Assembly: GCF_042679305.1 (NCBI RefSeq)
Contig: NZ_JBHTMP010000037.1
Span: forward strand, 10,364-74,363
Origin: Micromonospora_H sonneratiae
Lineage (GTDB): Bacteria > Actinomycetota > Actinomycetes > Mycobacteriales > Micromonosporaceae
Length of the DNA: 64,000 bases
Direction: 5' to 3'
This document shows positions 23,948-32,180 of the stretch, in pieces. The position numbers and the translations under genes are program-made. The notes below the pieces were generated by a model that saw only the letters and a list, made by a program, of their open reading frames with translations, did not search any database and was not told the DNA's origin. Position 1 is the first letter of the stretch. Every line of letters starts with the position of its first letter.

Positions 23948-25465
23948 ATGAGCTACGCCAAGGTGCTCTCCGTGGGCCTGATCGGGGTGACCGGGCACCT
24001 CGTCGAGGTCGAGGCCGACCTGGCCCCGGGGCTGCCCGCCGTCGTACTGTCCGGACTACCGGACACCACCCTCAACGAGTCCCGCGACCGCGTACGCGCC
24101 GCCATCGTCAACTCCGGTCAGCACTGGCCCAATCGCCGGATCACCGTCAACCTGCTCCCGGCCCCCCTGCCGAAGCACGGCTCGGCGTTCGACGTGGCCA
24201 TCGCGACGGCTCTGCTCGGCGGCTCCGGCGAACTGCCCCTGTTCCCGCTGGAACAGGTGGTCCTCCTCGGTGAGTTGGGGTTGGACGGGACGGTCCGGCC
24301 GGTCCGCGGCGTGCTGCCGATGGTCGCGGCGGCGGCCCAGGCCGGAATCACCCGGGTCATCGTGCCGCTGGCCAACGCCGCCGAGGCCGTCATCGTGCCC
24401 GGCGTACGGGTCAAGGCCGTGGACACCCTGCACCGGCTCGTCGCCTTCGTCCGCGACGGCACGGCGCTGCTCGACCCGCCGGCTCCGACGCCCGAAGGGC
24501 CGGCAGCCGGGCCGGACCTCTCCGAGGTGGCCGGTCAGGGGCTGGGCCGGCGGGCACTCGAAGTCGCCGCCGCCGGCGGTCACCACCTGGCGCTGCTCGG
24601 CCCACCCGGCGCGGGCAAGACCATGCTGGCCGAACGTCTGCCCTCCATCCTGCCCACCCTCGACGACGAAGCCGCCCTGGAGGTGACCGCACTGCACTCG
24701 ATCGCCGGCCAGCTACCACCGGGCGGGCAGCTACTCCGCCGCCCACCGTTCCAGGCACCCCACCATTCGGCCACGGTCGCATCACTGGTCGGCGGCGGAT
24801 CCGGGCTGGCCCGCCCCGGATCACTCTCGCTAGCCCACCGGGGCGTGTTGTTCCTGGACGAGGCGCCCGAATTCGGCAAGGGCGCACTGGAGGCCCTGCG
24901 CCAACCGCTGGAGAACGGCCGGGTGGTGCTGAACCGGAGCCGGGGCGGCACGGAATATCCGGCCCGGGTGCAACTGGTGCTCGCCGCCAACCCCTGCCCC
25001 TGCGCGAAACCCGCCGGCGACACCTACTGCGAGTGCACGCCACTGGCCCGGCGGCGCTATCTCGGGCGGCTCTCCGGACCGCTGATGGACCGCATCGACG
25101 TACGGGTGACCCTGGATCCGCTACGGGCCGCCGACCTGATGGCGACCGAAACCGAACCCGAGACCTCCGCCGTCGTCGCCGAACGGGTCGACCGGGCACG
25201 GGCGGCAGCCGCCGCCCGGTGGACCGGCAACGGCTGGAAGGTCAACGCCGACGTACCCGGGCCACGGCTACGGCGTCCACCGTGGCGGCTGCCGGCCGCC
25301 GCCACCAGTGCCCTGCGCCAACGACTGGACAGCGGTTCCCTCTCTGCTCGCGGCTTCGACCGGATCCTCCGGCTGGCCTGGACGATCGCGGACCTGGACG
25401 GTCGTGACCGTCCCGATCCGAGTGACGTGGACGAGGCCTGTCAACTGCGTACCGGGGAGGCCTGA
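23948..25465 (+). CDS. comM: ComM/YifB family Mg-chelatase-like AAA ATPase
   Basis: 505-aa hexameric-helicase-type ATPase; ComM promotes branch migration during natural transformation in Gram-negative bacteria. An N-terminal Lon-S2-like domain (LSVGLIGVTGHLVEVEADL) precedes the AAA core with Walker A GPPGAGKT at 218-225, Walker B LFLDEAPEF and the C-terminal four-cysteine cluster NPCPCAKPAGDTYCEC. The ATG at 23948 is used; a longer open frame from 23741 would run through the S2 repeat. Its stop overlaps the dprA start (TGATG). Confidence 0.95.
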   Translation: MSYAKVLSVGLIGVTGHLVEVEADLAPGLPAVVLSGLPDTTLNESRDRVRAAIVNSGQHWPNRRITVNLLPAPLPKHGSAFDVAIATALLGGSGELPLFPLEQVVLLGELGLDGTVRPVRGVLPMVAAAAQAGITRVIVPLANAAEAVIVPGVRVKAVDTLHRLVAFVRDGTALLDPPAPTPEGPAAGPDLSEVAGQGLGRRALEVAAAGGHHLALLGPPGAGKTMLAERLPSILPTLDDEAALEVTALHSIAGQLPPGGQLLRRPPFQAPHHSATVASLVGGGSGLARPGSLSLAHRGVLFLDEAPEFGKGALEALRQPLENGRVVLNRSRGGTEYPARVQLVLAANPCPCAKPAGDTYCECTPLARRRYLGRLSGPLMDRIDVRVTLDPLRAADLMATETEPETSAVVAERVDRARAAAAARWTGNGWKVNADVPGPRLRRPPWRLPAAATSALRQRLDSGSLSARGFDRILRLAWTIADLDGRDRPDPSDVDEACQLRTGEA

Positions 25466-26811
25466 TGACCGAGCAGGAATTGCACCCGCCCGGCTCCCTG
25501 CTGGTGGCAGCCGGCACCGTGCTCGGACCGGACGAGGTCCGGCTGGCCCGGGTCGCGTTGACCTGGCTCACCGAGCCCGGCACCCGGTCGGTCTACCGGC
25601 TGGTCAGCCGGGTCGGCCCCATCGAGGCGCTGCACCGGCTGATCCTCGGTGACGTGGCCGATCCGAAGCTGCGCGCGGCGGTACGGGCCCGGATGACCGC
25701 CGGTAACCCACGCGAGATCGCCGAACGCGCGCTGGAGCACACCGAGCGGCTCGGCGCACGGGTGGTGACCCCCGAGGACGACGAATGGCCACTGCGGGTC
25801 AGGGACCTGGTCGGCATGACGTTGACCAGCGCCACCCGCAAGGTCGACCAGGAAACGGCACCCCCGCTGTGCATCTGGGTACGCGGCTCCTGGCCGTTGG
25901 CGGAGGCACTCGATCGGTCGGTGGCAGTGGTCGGTTCCCGGGCCGCCACCCCGTACGGCAACCACATCGCCACCGAGATCGGCTATGGACTGGCTGACCG
26001 GGGATGGACGGTGGTCTCCGGCGGAGCGTACGGAATCGACGCGGCTGCACATCGTGGTGCCCTGAGCGCGGGCGGGCTGACCGTGGCGGTGCTGGCCTGC
26101 GGCGTCGACCGTCCATATCCGGTCGGCAACACCGCGCTCTTCGACCGGATCGCCGACACCGGCCTGCTGATCAGCGAATGGATGCCCGGGGCGGAGCCGC
26201 TACGGCCCCGGTTCCTGATCCGCAACCGGGTCATCGCGGCGGCGACATCGGGCACCGTCCTGGTGGAGGCCGCCGCACGCAGCGGCGCCACCCAGACCAC
26301 CCACCGGGCCCTGGCCATCCGACGCCCGGCGATGGTGGTTCCCGGGCCGGTCACCTCCGCGATGTCGGTCGGCGCACACGAGGTACTCCGCGAGTGTCCC
26401 AACGCCCGGCTGGTCACCGGTGTGGCACACATCCTGGAGGAGGTCGGTCGGATCGGCGCGGACCTCGCTCCCCCCGTCCAGGGCCCGCGACGACCCCGCG
26501 ACCTCCTCGACGACGAGTCGGCGTCGATCCTCGAATCGGTGCCCCGGCGCGGTGTGCTCGGTCCGGACACCATCGCCGCCCGGGCCGGTGTCGACGTACG
26601 CACCACGTTGCGGAAGCTGTCCCTGCTGGAGAACCTCGGCCTGCTCGTCCGTCGGGACGGCGGCTACGCGCTGCCGCCGCCCGAATCCGCCCTGCCGCCG
26701 TCCGAATCCGCGCTGCCGCCGTCCGAATCCGCGCTGCCGCCGTCCGAATCCGCCCTGCCGCCGCCCGTCGCCCAGCCGGTGATCCAGGCAGCGACTCACC
26801 CCACAACTTGA
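25465..26811 (+). CDS. dprA: DNA processing protein DprA
   Basis: 448-aa RecA loader acting on incoming single-stranded DNA. The Rossmann core carries VAVVGSRAATPYGNHIA, VVSGGAYGIDAAAHRGAL and FLIRNRVIAA; a C-terminal winged-helix region follows near 345-400. The tail ends in four full copies of a 7-residue LPPSESA-like unit encoded by 21-bp repeats (26671-26754), not usual for the family. Coupled to comM by TGATG and followed 33 nt later by xerC. Confidence 0.94.
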   Translation: MTEQELHPPGSLLVAAGTVLGPDEVRLARVALTWLTEPGTRSVYRLVSRVGPIEALHRLILGDVADPKLRAAVRARMTAGNPREIAERALEHTERLGARVVTPEDDEWPLRVRDLVGMTLTSATRKVDQETAPPLCIWVRGSWPLAEALDRSVAVVGSRAATPYGNHIATEIGYGLADRGWTVVSGGAYGIDAAAHRGALSAGGLTVAVLACGVDRPYPVGNTALFDRIADTGLLISEWMPGAEPLRPRFLIRNRVIAAATSGTVLVEAAARSGATQTTHRALAIRRPAMVVPGPVTSAMSVGAHEVLRECPNARLVTGVAHILEEVGRIGADLAPPVQGPRRPRDLLDDESASILESVPRRGVLGPDTIAARAGVDVRTTLRKLSLLENLGLLVRRDGGYALPPPESALPPSESALPPSESALPPSESALPPPVAQPVIQAATHPTT

Positions 26812-26844
26812 CAGGGGCCCGGGCCACGATCCACGGTCAGGACG

Positions 26845-27786
26845 ATGAGTCGCAACAGGCGGAGCACCCGGGCGATCCACGAGACCCTGCCGGCACCGAT
26901 GCGGGAGGCGGTGGACAACTTCGCCCAGCATCTGTCCCGGGTGGACAACCGGTCCGAGCACACCGTCCGGGCGTACGTCGCCGACATCGTCTCGCTGCTC
27001 GACCACGCCGTCCGGATGGGCCACTCGACACCTGGCGACCTGGACCTCGCCGTGTTGCGGAGTTGGCTGGCCAAACTGCGCACCCTGGGAGCCGCCCGCA
27101 CCTCGCTGGCCCGCAGGGCGGCGTCGGCCCGTACCTTCAGCGCCTGGGCGCACCGTACCGGGCTGTTGGCCAGCGACGTGGGAGCGCCGTTGGCGAGCCC
27201 CAGGGCGCACCGGGAGCTGCCCAGCGTGCTGCGTGCCGATCAGGCGGCCCAGTTGGTCGTCGCTCCGGATGACGGAGTCTCCCCGGTACAACTGCGGGAC
27301 CGGGCACTGCTCGAACTGCTCTATGCCACCGGGGTACGGGTCAGCGAGCTGTGCGGGCTGGACCTCGGCGATGTCGACCACGCCCGTCGGGTCGTACGGG
27401 TGCTCGGCAAGGGCGGCAAGGAGCGGTCCGTCCCGTACGGGCTGCCCGCCCAGCGGGCACTCGACGACTGGCTACGCCTCGGCCGCCCGGCACTGGCCGG
27501 CCCGGGCCGTACGGACGCGCTGCTGGTCGGGGCCCGGGGTGGCCGGCTACAGCCGACGATGGCCCGTCGGATCGTCAGCGACTACGCCCGGGCTGCCGGT
27601 CTACCCCGGACCAGCCCGCACGGGCTGCGACACTCGGCCGCCACGCATCTGTTGGAGGGCGGAGCCGACCTGCGGGCGGTGCAGGAACTCCTCGGCCACG
27701 CCTCCCTGTCGAGCACCCAGATCTACACCCACGTCTCCGTGGAACGACTACGTGCGGTCTACCGGCAGGCCCACCCACGCGCCTGA
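26845..27786 (+). CDS. xerC: Site-specific tyrosine recombinase XerC
   Basis: 313-aa recombinase that, with XerD, resolves chromosome dimers at dif. The N-terminal SAM-like domain is followed by a complete catalytic set: R165 (TGVRVSEL), K189 (GKGGKE), H259-x2-R262 (HGLRH), H285 (LLGHAS) and nucleophile Y294 (TQIYTH). It follows comM-dprA, as in other actinobacteria, so it is read as the chromosomal Xer protein and not a phage integrase. Confidence 0.94.
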   Translation: MSRNRRSTRAIHETLPAPMREAVDNFAQHLSRVDNRSEHTVRAYVADIVSLLDHAVRMGHSTPGDLDLAVLRSWLAKLRTLGAARTSLARRAASARTFSAWAHRTGLLASDVGAPLASPRAHRELPSVLRADQAAQLVVAPDDGVSPVQLRDRALLELLYATGVRVSELCGLDLGDVDHARRVVRVLGKGGKERSVPYGLPAQRALDDWLRLGRPALAGPGRTDALLVGARGGRLQPTMARRIVSDYARAAGLPRTSPHGLRHSAATHLLEGGADLRAVQELLGHASLSSTQIYTHVSVERLRAVYRQAHPRA

Positions 27787-27843
27787 GCACATTCGACGGC
27801 TCGGGACCTGCCAGTCGGTGTATCCGCCGTTTAGGATCAGCGC

Positions 27844-29034
27844 GTGAGCGCCGGAGATCCGCAACCGCCCGAACCGATTCCCGGTGCCCGACTCCTGTTC
27901 TCCCTCGACCCGGCCGTCGCGCATCTCAACCACGGATCGTTCGGTTCCGTGCCGATCGGTGTACAGCGTGCCCAGCAGCGGCTGCGCGACGAGACCGAGG
28001 CGAATCCGATGCGCTTCTTCACCCAGGGACTGGTCGACCGGATCGTCCACACCCGTCGGCACCTGGCCACCTTCCTGGGCGCTGATCCCGACGGCACCGC
28101 GTTGATCGGCAACGCCACGACCGGGGCGGCGATCGTGCTCCAGTCGCTGCGGCTACGACCCGGCGACGAGATCGTCTGCACCGATCACGGGTACGGCGCG
28201 GTACGACTCGCGGTCGAACGGGAGTGCCGCCGTACCGGTGCGGTCCTGCGCGTCCTGCCGGTGCCGCTGCGCGCCACCGATGACGAGATCGTCGAGATCG
28301 TCCGTACCGGGCTGCGGCCGGGACGGACCAGGCTGCTCATCGTCGACCAAATCACCTCGCCCACCGCCCGACTGCTGCCGGTACGGGAGATCACCACCGC
28401 CGCCCGGGTGCACGAGGTGCCCGTGCTGATCGACGCGGCACACGCCCCCGGGATGCTGCCGGTCGACATCGACGCCATCGGCGCCGACTTCTGGGTCGGC
28501 AACCTGCACAAGTGGGCGTACGCCCCACGCGGCACCGCCGTACTGGCGGTCACGCCCGCCTGGCGGCAACGGATCGAGCCACTGGTCGTCTCCTGGGAGC
28601 AGGAGTCGGGTTTCCCGTTACGGGTGGAGTGGCAGGCGACGCTGGACTACACCGCGTGGCTGGCCGCCCCGGTCGGGCTCTACACACTGCGTACCCTCGG
28701 GGTGGACCGGGTCCGGGCGCACAACGCCGCACTGGCCGCGTACGGGCAGCGGGTGGTGGGCGAGGCGCTCGGCCTGCAACCGGCCGACCTGCCCGACCCC
28801 GGCGGACCGGCGGTCGCCATGCGCCTCGTCCCGCTGCCGGCCGGCCTGGCCACCACGCTGGCCGACGCCACCGCACTGCGACTACGTGTCGCCGAGAAGC
28901 TGGCCACCGAGGTCGCGATCAACGCCTGGGGTGGCCGGGGCTGGCTGCGACTGTCCGGACAGGTCTACAACCGCGCCGACGAGTACGACCGTCTGGCCCG
29001 ACGCCTGCCGGCCCTGCTCACCGAACTGGCCTGA
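27844..29034 (+). CDS. Class V aminotransferase-fold PLP enzyme (isopenicillin N epimerase-like)
   Basis: 396-aa fold-type I PLP enzyme. HLNHGSFGSVP marks the N-terminus, ATTGAAIVL the phosphate-binding loop, VLIDAAHAPGM the cofactor aspartate (D197) and GNLHKWAYAPRGTA the Schiff-base lysine (K223). It is closest to the CefD-like branch, whose members include epimerases, lyases and desulfurases; no beta-lactam genes are nearby, so the reaction is open. The GTG lies exactly 6 nt after TAGGAT (27832-27837), without a Shine-Dalgarno sequence, suggesting a leaderless mRNA. Confidence 0.87.
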   Translation: MSAGDPQPPEPIPGARLLFSLDPAVAHLNHGSFGSVPIGVQRAQQRLRDETEANPMRFFTQGLVDRIVHTRRHLATFLGADPDGTALIGNATTGAAIVLQSLRLRPGDEIVCTDHGYGAVRLAVERECRRTGAVLRVLPVPLRATDDEIVEIVRTGLRPGRTRLLIVDQITSPTARLLPVREITTAARVHEVPVLIDAAHAPGMLPVDIDAIGADFWVGNLHKWAYAPRGTAVLAVTPAWRQRIEPLVVSWEQESGFPLRVEWQATLDYTAWLAAPVGLYTLRTLGVDRVRAHNAALAAYGQRVVGEALGLQPADLPDPGGPAVAMRLVPLPAGLATTLADATALRLRVAEKLATEVAINAWGGRGWLRLSGQVYNRADEYDRLARRLPALLTELA

Positions 29035-29039
29035 TCCGC

Positions 29040-29729
29040 TCACCCGGCCGCCTGATGGCCGACGACGGGTAGTAGGCGAACCCGGCCGAGCCCCAGCAGC
29101 GCCAGCGGGTCCAGATACACCTCTCCCCGGCGTAGCCCCCAGTGCAGGCAGGCCGCCTCGGGGCAGCCGGGATGCCCCGGCAGGAGCACACCGACCTGCT
29201 CACCGCGGTCCAGCCGCTGCCCGACGCTGACGAGCGGGCGCACCGGCTCGTACGTCGTGCGCAGCCCGGTGGAATGCGCCACGCTGACCACCGGACGGCC
29301 GGCGACCAGTCCGGCGAACAGAACGGTTCCCGGACCCGCCGTCCGTACCGCTGCGCCCGGCTCGCCGGCCAGGTCCACCCCACGGTGGCCGGCTGCCCAG
29401 GGCTGGGGCGGCGGGTCGAACCGACGTACCGGTCGGGGAACCCCGTCGACCGGCCATCCGAACCGGGCGGCTGGAGCGTCCGGCCCCGTCCCGGGTGACA
29501 TCACCGGATTCGTCGACACCACTGATCTTGCCGGAGCCGGAACGGAAGCCGTTGCCGGAACGGAGCCCGGAGCCGGAACGGAAGCCGGGACCAGGGCGAA
29601 GGCCGAGGCCGGAGCTGCCGTTGCCACCGGGCTCCCCGGCGGCAACGGCAACGGCAACGCTGTCATCGCGGACAGCAGGAGGGCCAACGGTGCCGGCACC
29701 GCCAGGCGCGGTATGCGAAAGGTCTGCAT
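29040..29729 (-). CDS. Exported M23 (LytM) family peptidase-like protein
   Basis: 229-aa protein with an N-terminal signal peptide, an Ala/Pro/Val-rich linker of about 60 residues and a C-terminal LytM domain (GHRGVDLAGEPGAAVRTAGP, then VSVAHSTGLRTTYEPV). Zinc ligands are H-x3-D in GHRGVD and the histidine of CLHWGLR. In LytM the residue two before that last ligand is a catalytic histidine; here it is cysteine, so activity may be altered or absent. The ATG at 29729 places the signal peptide at the N-terminus. It is convergent with the aminotransferase gene. Confidence 0.88.
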   Translation of the reverse strand: MQTFRIPRLAVPAPLALLLSAMTALPLPLPPGSPVATAAPASAFALVPASVPAPGSVPATASVPAPARSVVSTNPVMSPGTGPDAPAARFGWPVDGVPRPVRRFDPPPQPWAAGHRGVDLAGEPGAAVRTAGPGTVLFAGLVAGRPVVSVAHSTGLRTTYEPVRPLVSVGQRLDRGEQVGVLLPGHPGCPEAACLHWGLRRGEVYLDPLALLGLGRVRLLPVVGHQAAG

Positions 29730-29783
29730 GACAGTGCAGCGTGGCCGTCGACCGGCGGGGCCGACAACGGCCTCGCTCCGATC

Positions 29784-29811
29784 TGTGGACAACCGGCCCG
29801 GCTGTGGATAT
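29784..29811 (-). promoter_or_regulatory. Third paired DnaA-box-like site, inverted orientation
   Basis: On the minus strand TTGTCCACA (29784-29792) and ATATCCACA (29803-29811) are offset by 19 nt, the same phase as in repeats S1 and S2; the bases between are only partly conserved. It lies 55 bp upstream of the M23 peptidase gene and close to the junction with the DUF2469-rnhB block. Confidence 0.6.
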
Positions 29812-29881
29812 CCGCTGAGCTTTCCTACGGGTGGTTCGTGGGTCGACCACCGCTCGTGGGGCAGCTACCGAAGCTCGCGGG

Positions 29882-30205
29882 TCAGCTGCCGAAGCCGGAG
29901 TCCGCCGGGAGGGAGATCTCCGGCTTCTCCAACTCCTCCACGTTCACATCCTTGAACGTCATGACTCGGACATTCTTCACGAAGCGCGCAGGGCGGTACA
30001 TGTCCCACACCCAGGCGTCGTGCATCTCCACCTCGAAGTAGACCTCGCCGTCGGAGTTACGAACGTGCAGGTCGACCTGGTTGGCCAGGTAGAACCGGCG
30101 CTCGGTCTCCACCACGTAGGAGAACTGACGGACGATGTCGCGGTACTCCCGGTAGAGCTGTAGCTCCATCTCGGTCTCGTACTTCTCGAGATCTTCCGCG
30201 CTCAT
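29882..30205 (-). CDS. DUF2469 family protein
   Basis: 107-aa actinobacterial protein of unknown function (same family as Rv2901c of M. tuberculosis, from memory). The motif MSAEDLEKYETEMELQLYREYRDI and the WVWDMYRPARFVKNVRVMTFKDVNVEEL end are characteristic. It overlaps the rnhB stop by ATGA and is co-transcribed with rnhB; this pairing is conserved among actinobacteria. Confidence 0.93.
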   Translation of the reverse strand: MSAEDLEKYETEMELQLYREYRDIVRQFSYVVETERRFYLANQVDLHVRNSDGEVYFEVEMHDAWVWDMYRPARFVKNVRVMTFKDVNVEELEKPEISLPADSGFGS

Positions 30206-31029
30206 CGCACTCCGCCTTCCATGGCCACATCTTCCCCCACCGGCGTTGACGGCCGAGGCTGCTCGCCCAACGCCACGCCGACGGTACTCCCTGCCGGGCC
30301 TGATCGCCCCATCGACTCAGTCGCTCCGACGCACCCGCTGCGGCTGCCAGAGGGGCGCCGGGCCCGGGGCGGCTGTCCGGCCCGACCGGAGACAGCCGCC
30401 ACGTTCCCGTACGAGAAGCGATGCTCCAGACACGGACCATGCCGTTCCAGGGCAGCGCTGTGCTCCGCCGTGATGTACCCCTTGTGCTCACCGAAGCCGT
30501 ACCCGGGAAATCGAGCCTCCAGATCAACCATGATCCGGTCACGGGTTACCTTAGCCAGCACGCTGGCGGCGGCGACGCAGGCGGCCACCTGGTCGCCCTT
30601 CCAGACGGCGAGCCCCGGCACGCCCAGCCCGTCGACGCCGAATCCGTCGGTCAGCACGTAGTCCGGCCGGGTGGTCAACGAGGCCAGGGCGCGGCGCATC
30701 GCGGCGAGGTTGCAGACGTGCAGCCCTCGCGCATCCACCTCGTCCGCAGGGATGATCACCACGGCATACGCCAGGGCCCGCTCCAGGATCGCGTCGTAGA
30801 CCCGCTCTCGGGCCGCCGGGGTCAGCAGCTTGGAGTCGGCCAGCCCCTCGACCTCACCCCGCCGACCGGCGGGCAGCACGGCGGCAGCGGCGACCAGCGG
30901 GCCGGCACAGGCACCCCGGCCCGCCTCGTCCGCACCAGCGACATGTTGGAAACCCCGCCGCTGCAACGCCCGCTCCAACGCGTACAGACCACCGTCGCGA
31001 CGGACCACGGTCCGTGGCGGGGTCAGCAT
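30202..31029 (-). CDS. rnhB: Ribonuclease HII
   Basis: 275-aa enzyme that nicks RNA-DNA hybrids, including single ribonucleotides left in DNA. The active-site motif VAGADEAGRGACAGPL gives D34 and E35; LTDGF, KGDQ and VTRDRIM follow in order. The C-terminal 60 residues beyond HRFSYGNVA are low-complexity and probably disordered. The ATG at 31029 has GGGGAGGGA upstream and overlaps the end of the Nudix gene by 7 nt; the longer frame to 31125 is rejected. Confidence 0.95.
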   Translation of the reverse strand: MLTPPRTVVRRDGGLYALERALQRRGFQHVAGADEAGRGACAGPLVAAAAVLPAGRRGEVEGLADSKLLTPAARERVYDAILERALAYAVVIIPADEVDARGLHVCNLAAMRRALASLTTRPDYVLTDGFGVDGLGVPGLAVWKGDQVAACVAAASVLAKVTRDRIMVDLEARFPGYGFGEHKGYITAEHSAALERHGPCLEHRFSYGNVAAVSGRAGQPPRARRPSGSRSGCVGATESMGRSGPAGSTVGVALGEQPRPSTPVGEDVAMEGGVR

Positions 31030-31490
31030 CGTCCCTCCCCCACCAGCACCCGGCGCAGTACGGTGGGCAACTCGTCCGGGTAGTAACGCTCGGAAGTCCG
31101 GTCCAGCTCCTCGACCGTCCACCACCGGTGACCGTGCACGCTGGCCCGTTCGACCTCGTCGAAGCCCGTCGTGTCCACCTCCCAGGACGGCACCCGGACC
31201 AGGAAGAACTCCTGCTCCTGGCGGTACCAGCGGCCGTCGAAGGGAAACTCGACGACCTGCTGCCAGACCGGTTCCCCGAGTTCGTCGGCGGCCAGCCGCA
31301 GCCCGGTCTCCTCAGCCAGCTCCCGGGCGGCCCCGGCGGCCGACGATTCGCCGCTGTCGAGGCCACCCCCGGGGGTGAACCAGTATCGATGCTCGGGCCG
31401 GGCCGGATCGGTCCCCTGGAACAGCAGCACCCGGTCGGCACTGTCGATCAGGAGCACGCGGGCCGCGCGACGAGGGGTGAACGTGGTCAC
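31023..31490 (-). CDS. Nudix hydrolase
   Basis: 155-aa protein with a complete Nudix box GGGLDSGESSAAGAARELAE followed by ETGL, coordinating the metal for pyrophosphate-bond cleavage; the substrate is not evident. The GTG start lies exactly 6 nt after TAGGCT (31497-31502, minus strand), suggesting leaderless transcription. Its end overlaps the rnhB start, so it may lead a Nudix-rnhB-DUF2469 operon. Confidence 0.92.
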   Translation of the reverse strand: MTTFTPRRAARVLLIDSADRVLLFQGTDPARPEHRYWFTPGGGLDSGESSAAGAARELAEETGLRLAADELGEPVWQQVVEFPFDGRWYRQEQEFFLVRVPSWEVDTTGFDEVERASVHGHRWWTVEELDRTSERYYPDELPTVLRRVLVGEGRC

Positions 31491-31532
31491 CGGTCCAGCC
31501 TAGGAGACCCGCGACGAGCCGCTACCGGCCGG

Positions 31533-32180
31533 TCAGCCCTTCGCGTCCGGTATCCCGTTGAACGAATCGGGGACCGACAGGATCGTGGCCCGACTGAACG
31601 GCCAGAAGATCGTGAACGCCCGCCCCACCACGGAACTCTCCGGAATCGTCGCCATCTCGATGTTCTGGCTACGCCGCCAGTGCTCCAGCGAGTCACCGGA
31701 GACCAGCCGGTGATCCCCCATGACCCAGATCCGACCGGCCGGCACCGTGATGTCGAACTCCTCGGAGGCGGCGGGGTTCCGTACGCCTTCCTCGTCGGTG
31801 TACAGGTACGGCTCATCGAGCGAATGGCCGTTGATCATCAGCCGCTGCTGGGCGTCGCAGCAGACCACCCGGTCGCCGGCGACACCGATCACCCGCTTGA
31901 TGAAGTCCTCACCGTCCGGGTTGCCACTCCACTCGTTCGGCGCACGGAACACGATGATCTCGCCGCGGTGGGGGGAGCGGAAGTCGTAGACCAACTTGTT
32001 GACGAGGACCCGGTCGTTGATGTCGAGGGTGTGCTCCATCGACGGTGACGGGATGTAGAAGGTCTGTACGACGAACGCCCGCACCAGGACCGCGACGAGG
32101 ATCGCCACACCCAGCAGGATGGGTAGTTCTCGCCAGAACGAGTTACGCGGCTTGGGCTTGTCGGTCTGCTCGTCAATCAC
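31533..32180 (-). CDS. lepB: Signal peptidase I, second copy
   Basis: 215-aa type I signal peptidase that removes signal peptides from exported proteins at the outer face of the membrane. One N-terminal transmembrane helix is followed by the catalytic serine S47 (IPSPSM) and lysine K95 (DFIKRVIGVAGD), and box E GDHRLVSGDS. It starts with GTG overlapping the upstream signal peptidase stop (GTGA), so the two are coupled paralogues. It lacks the C-terminal extension of its neighbour. Confidence 0.94.
   Translation of the reverse strand: MIDEQTDKPKPRNSFWRELPILLGVAILVAVLVRAFVVQTFYIPSPSMEHTLDINDRVLVNKLVYDFRSPHRGEIIVFRAPNEWSGNPDGEDFIKRVIGVAGDRVVCCDAQQRLMINGHSLDEPYLYTDEEGVRNPAASEEFDITVPAGRIWVMGDHRLVSGDSLEHWRRSQNIEMATIPESSVVGRAFTIFWPFSRATILSVPDSFNGIPDAKG

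Noticed and set aside
26845..27786. Tyrosine recombinase considered as a phage or ICE integrase
   Set aside because: It follows comM-dprA as chromosomal xerC does, and no attachment repeats, tRNA or phage genes are nearby.
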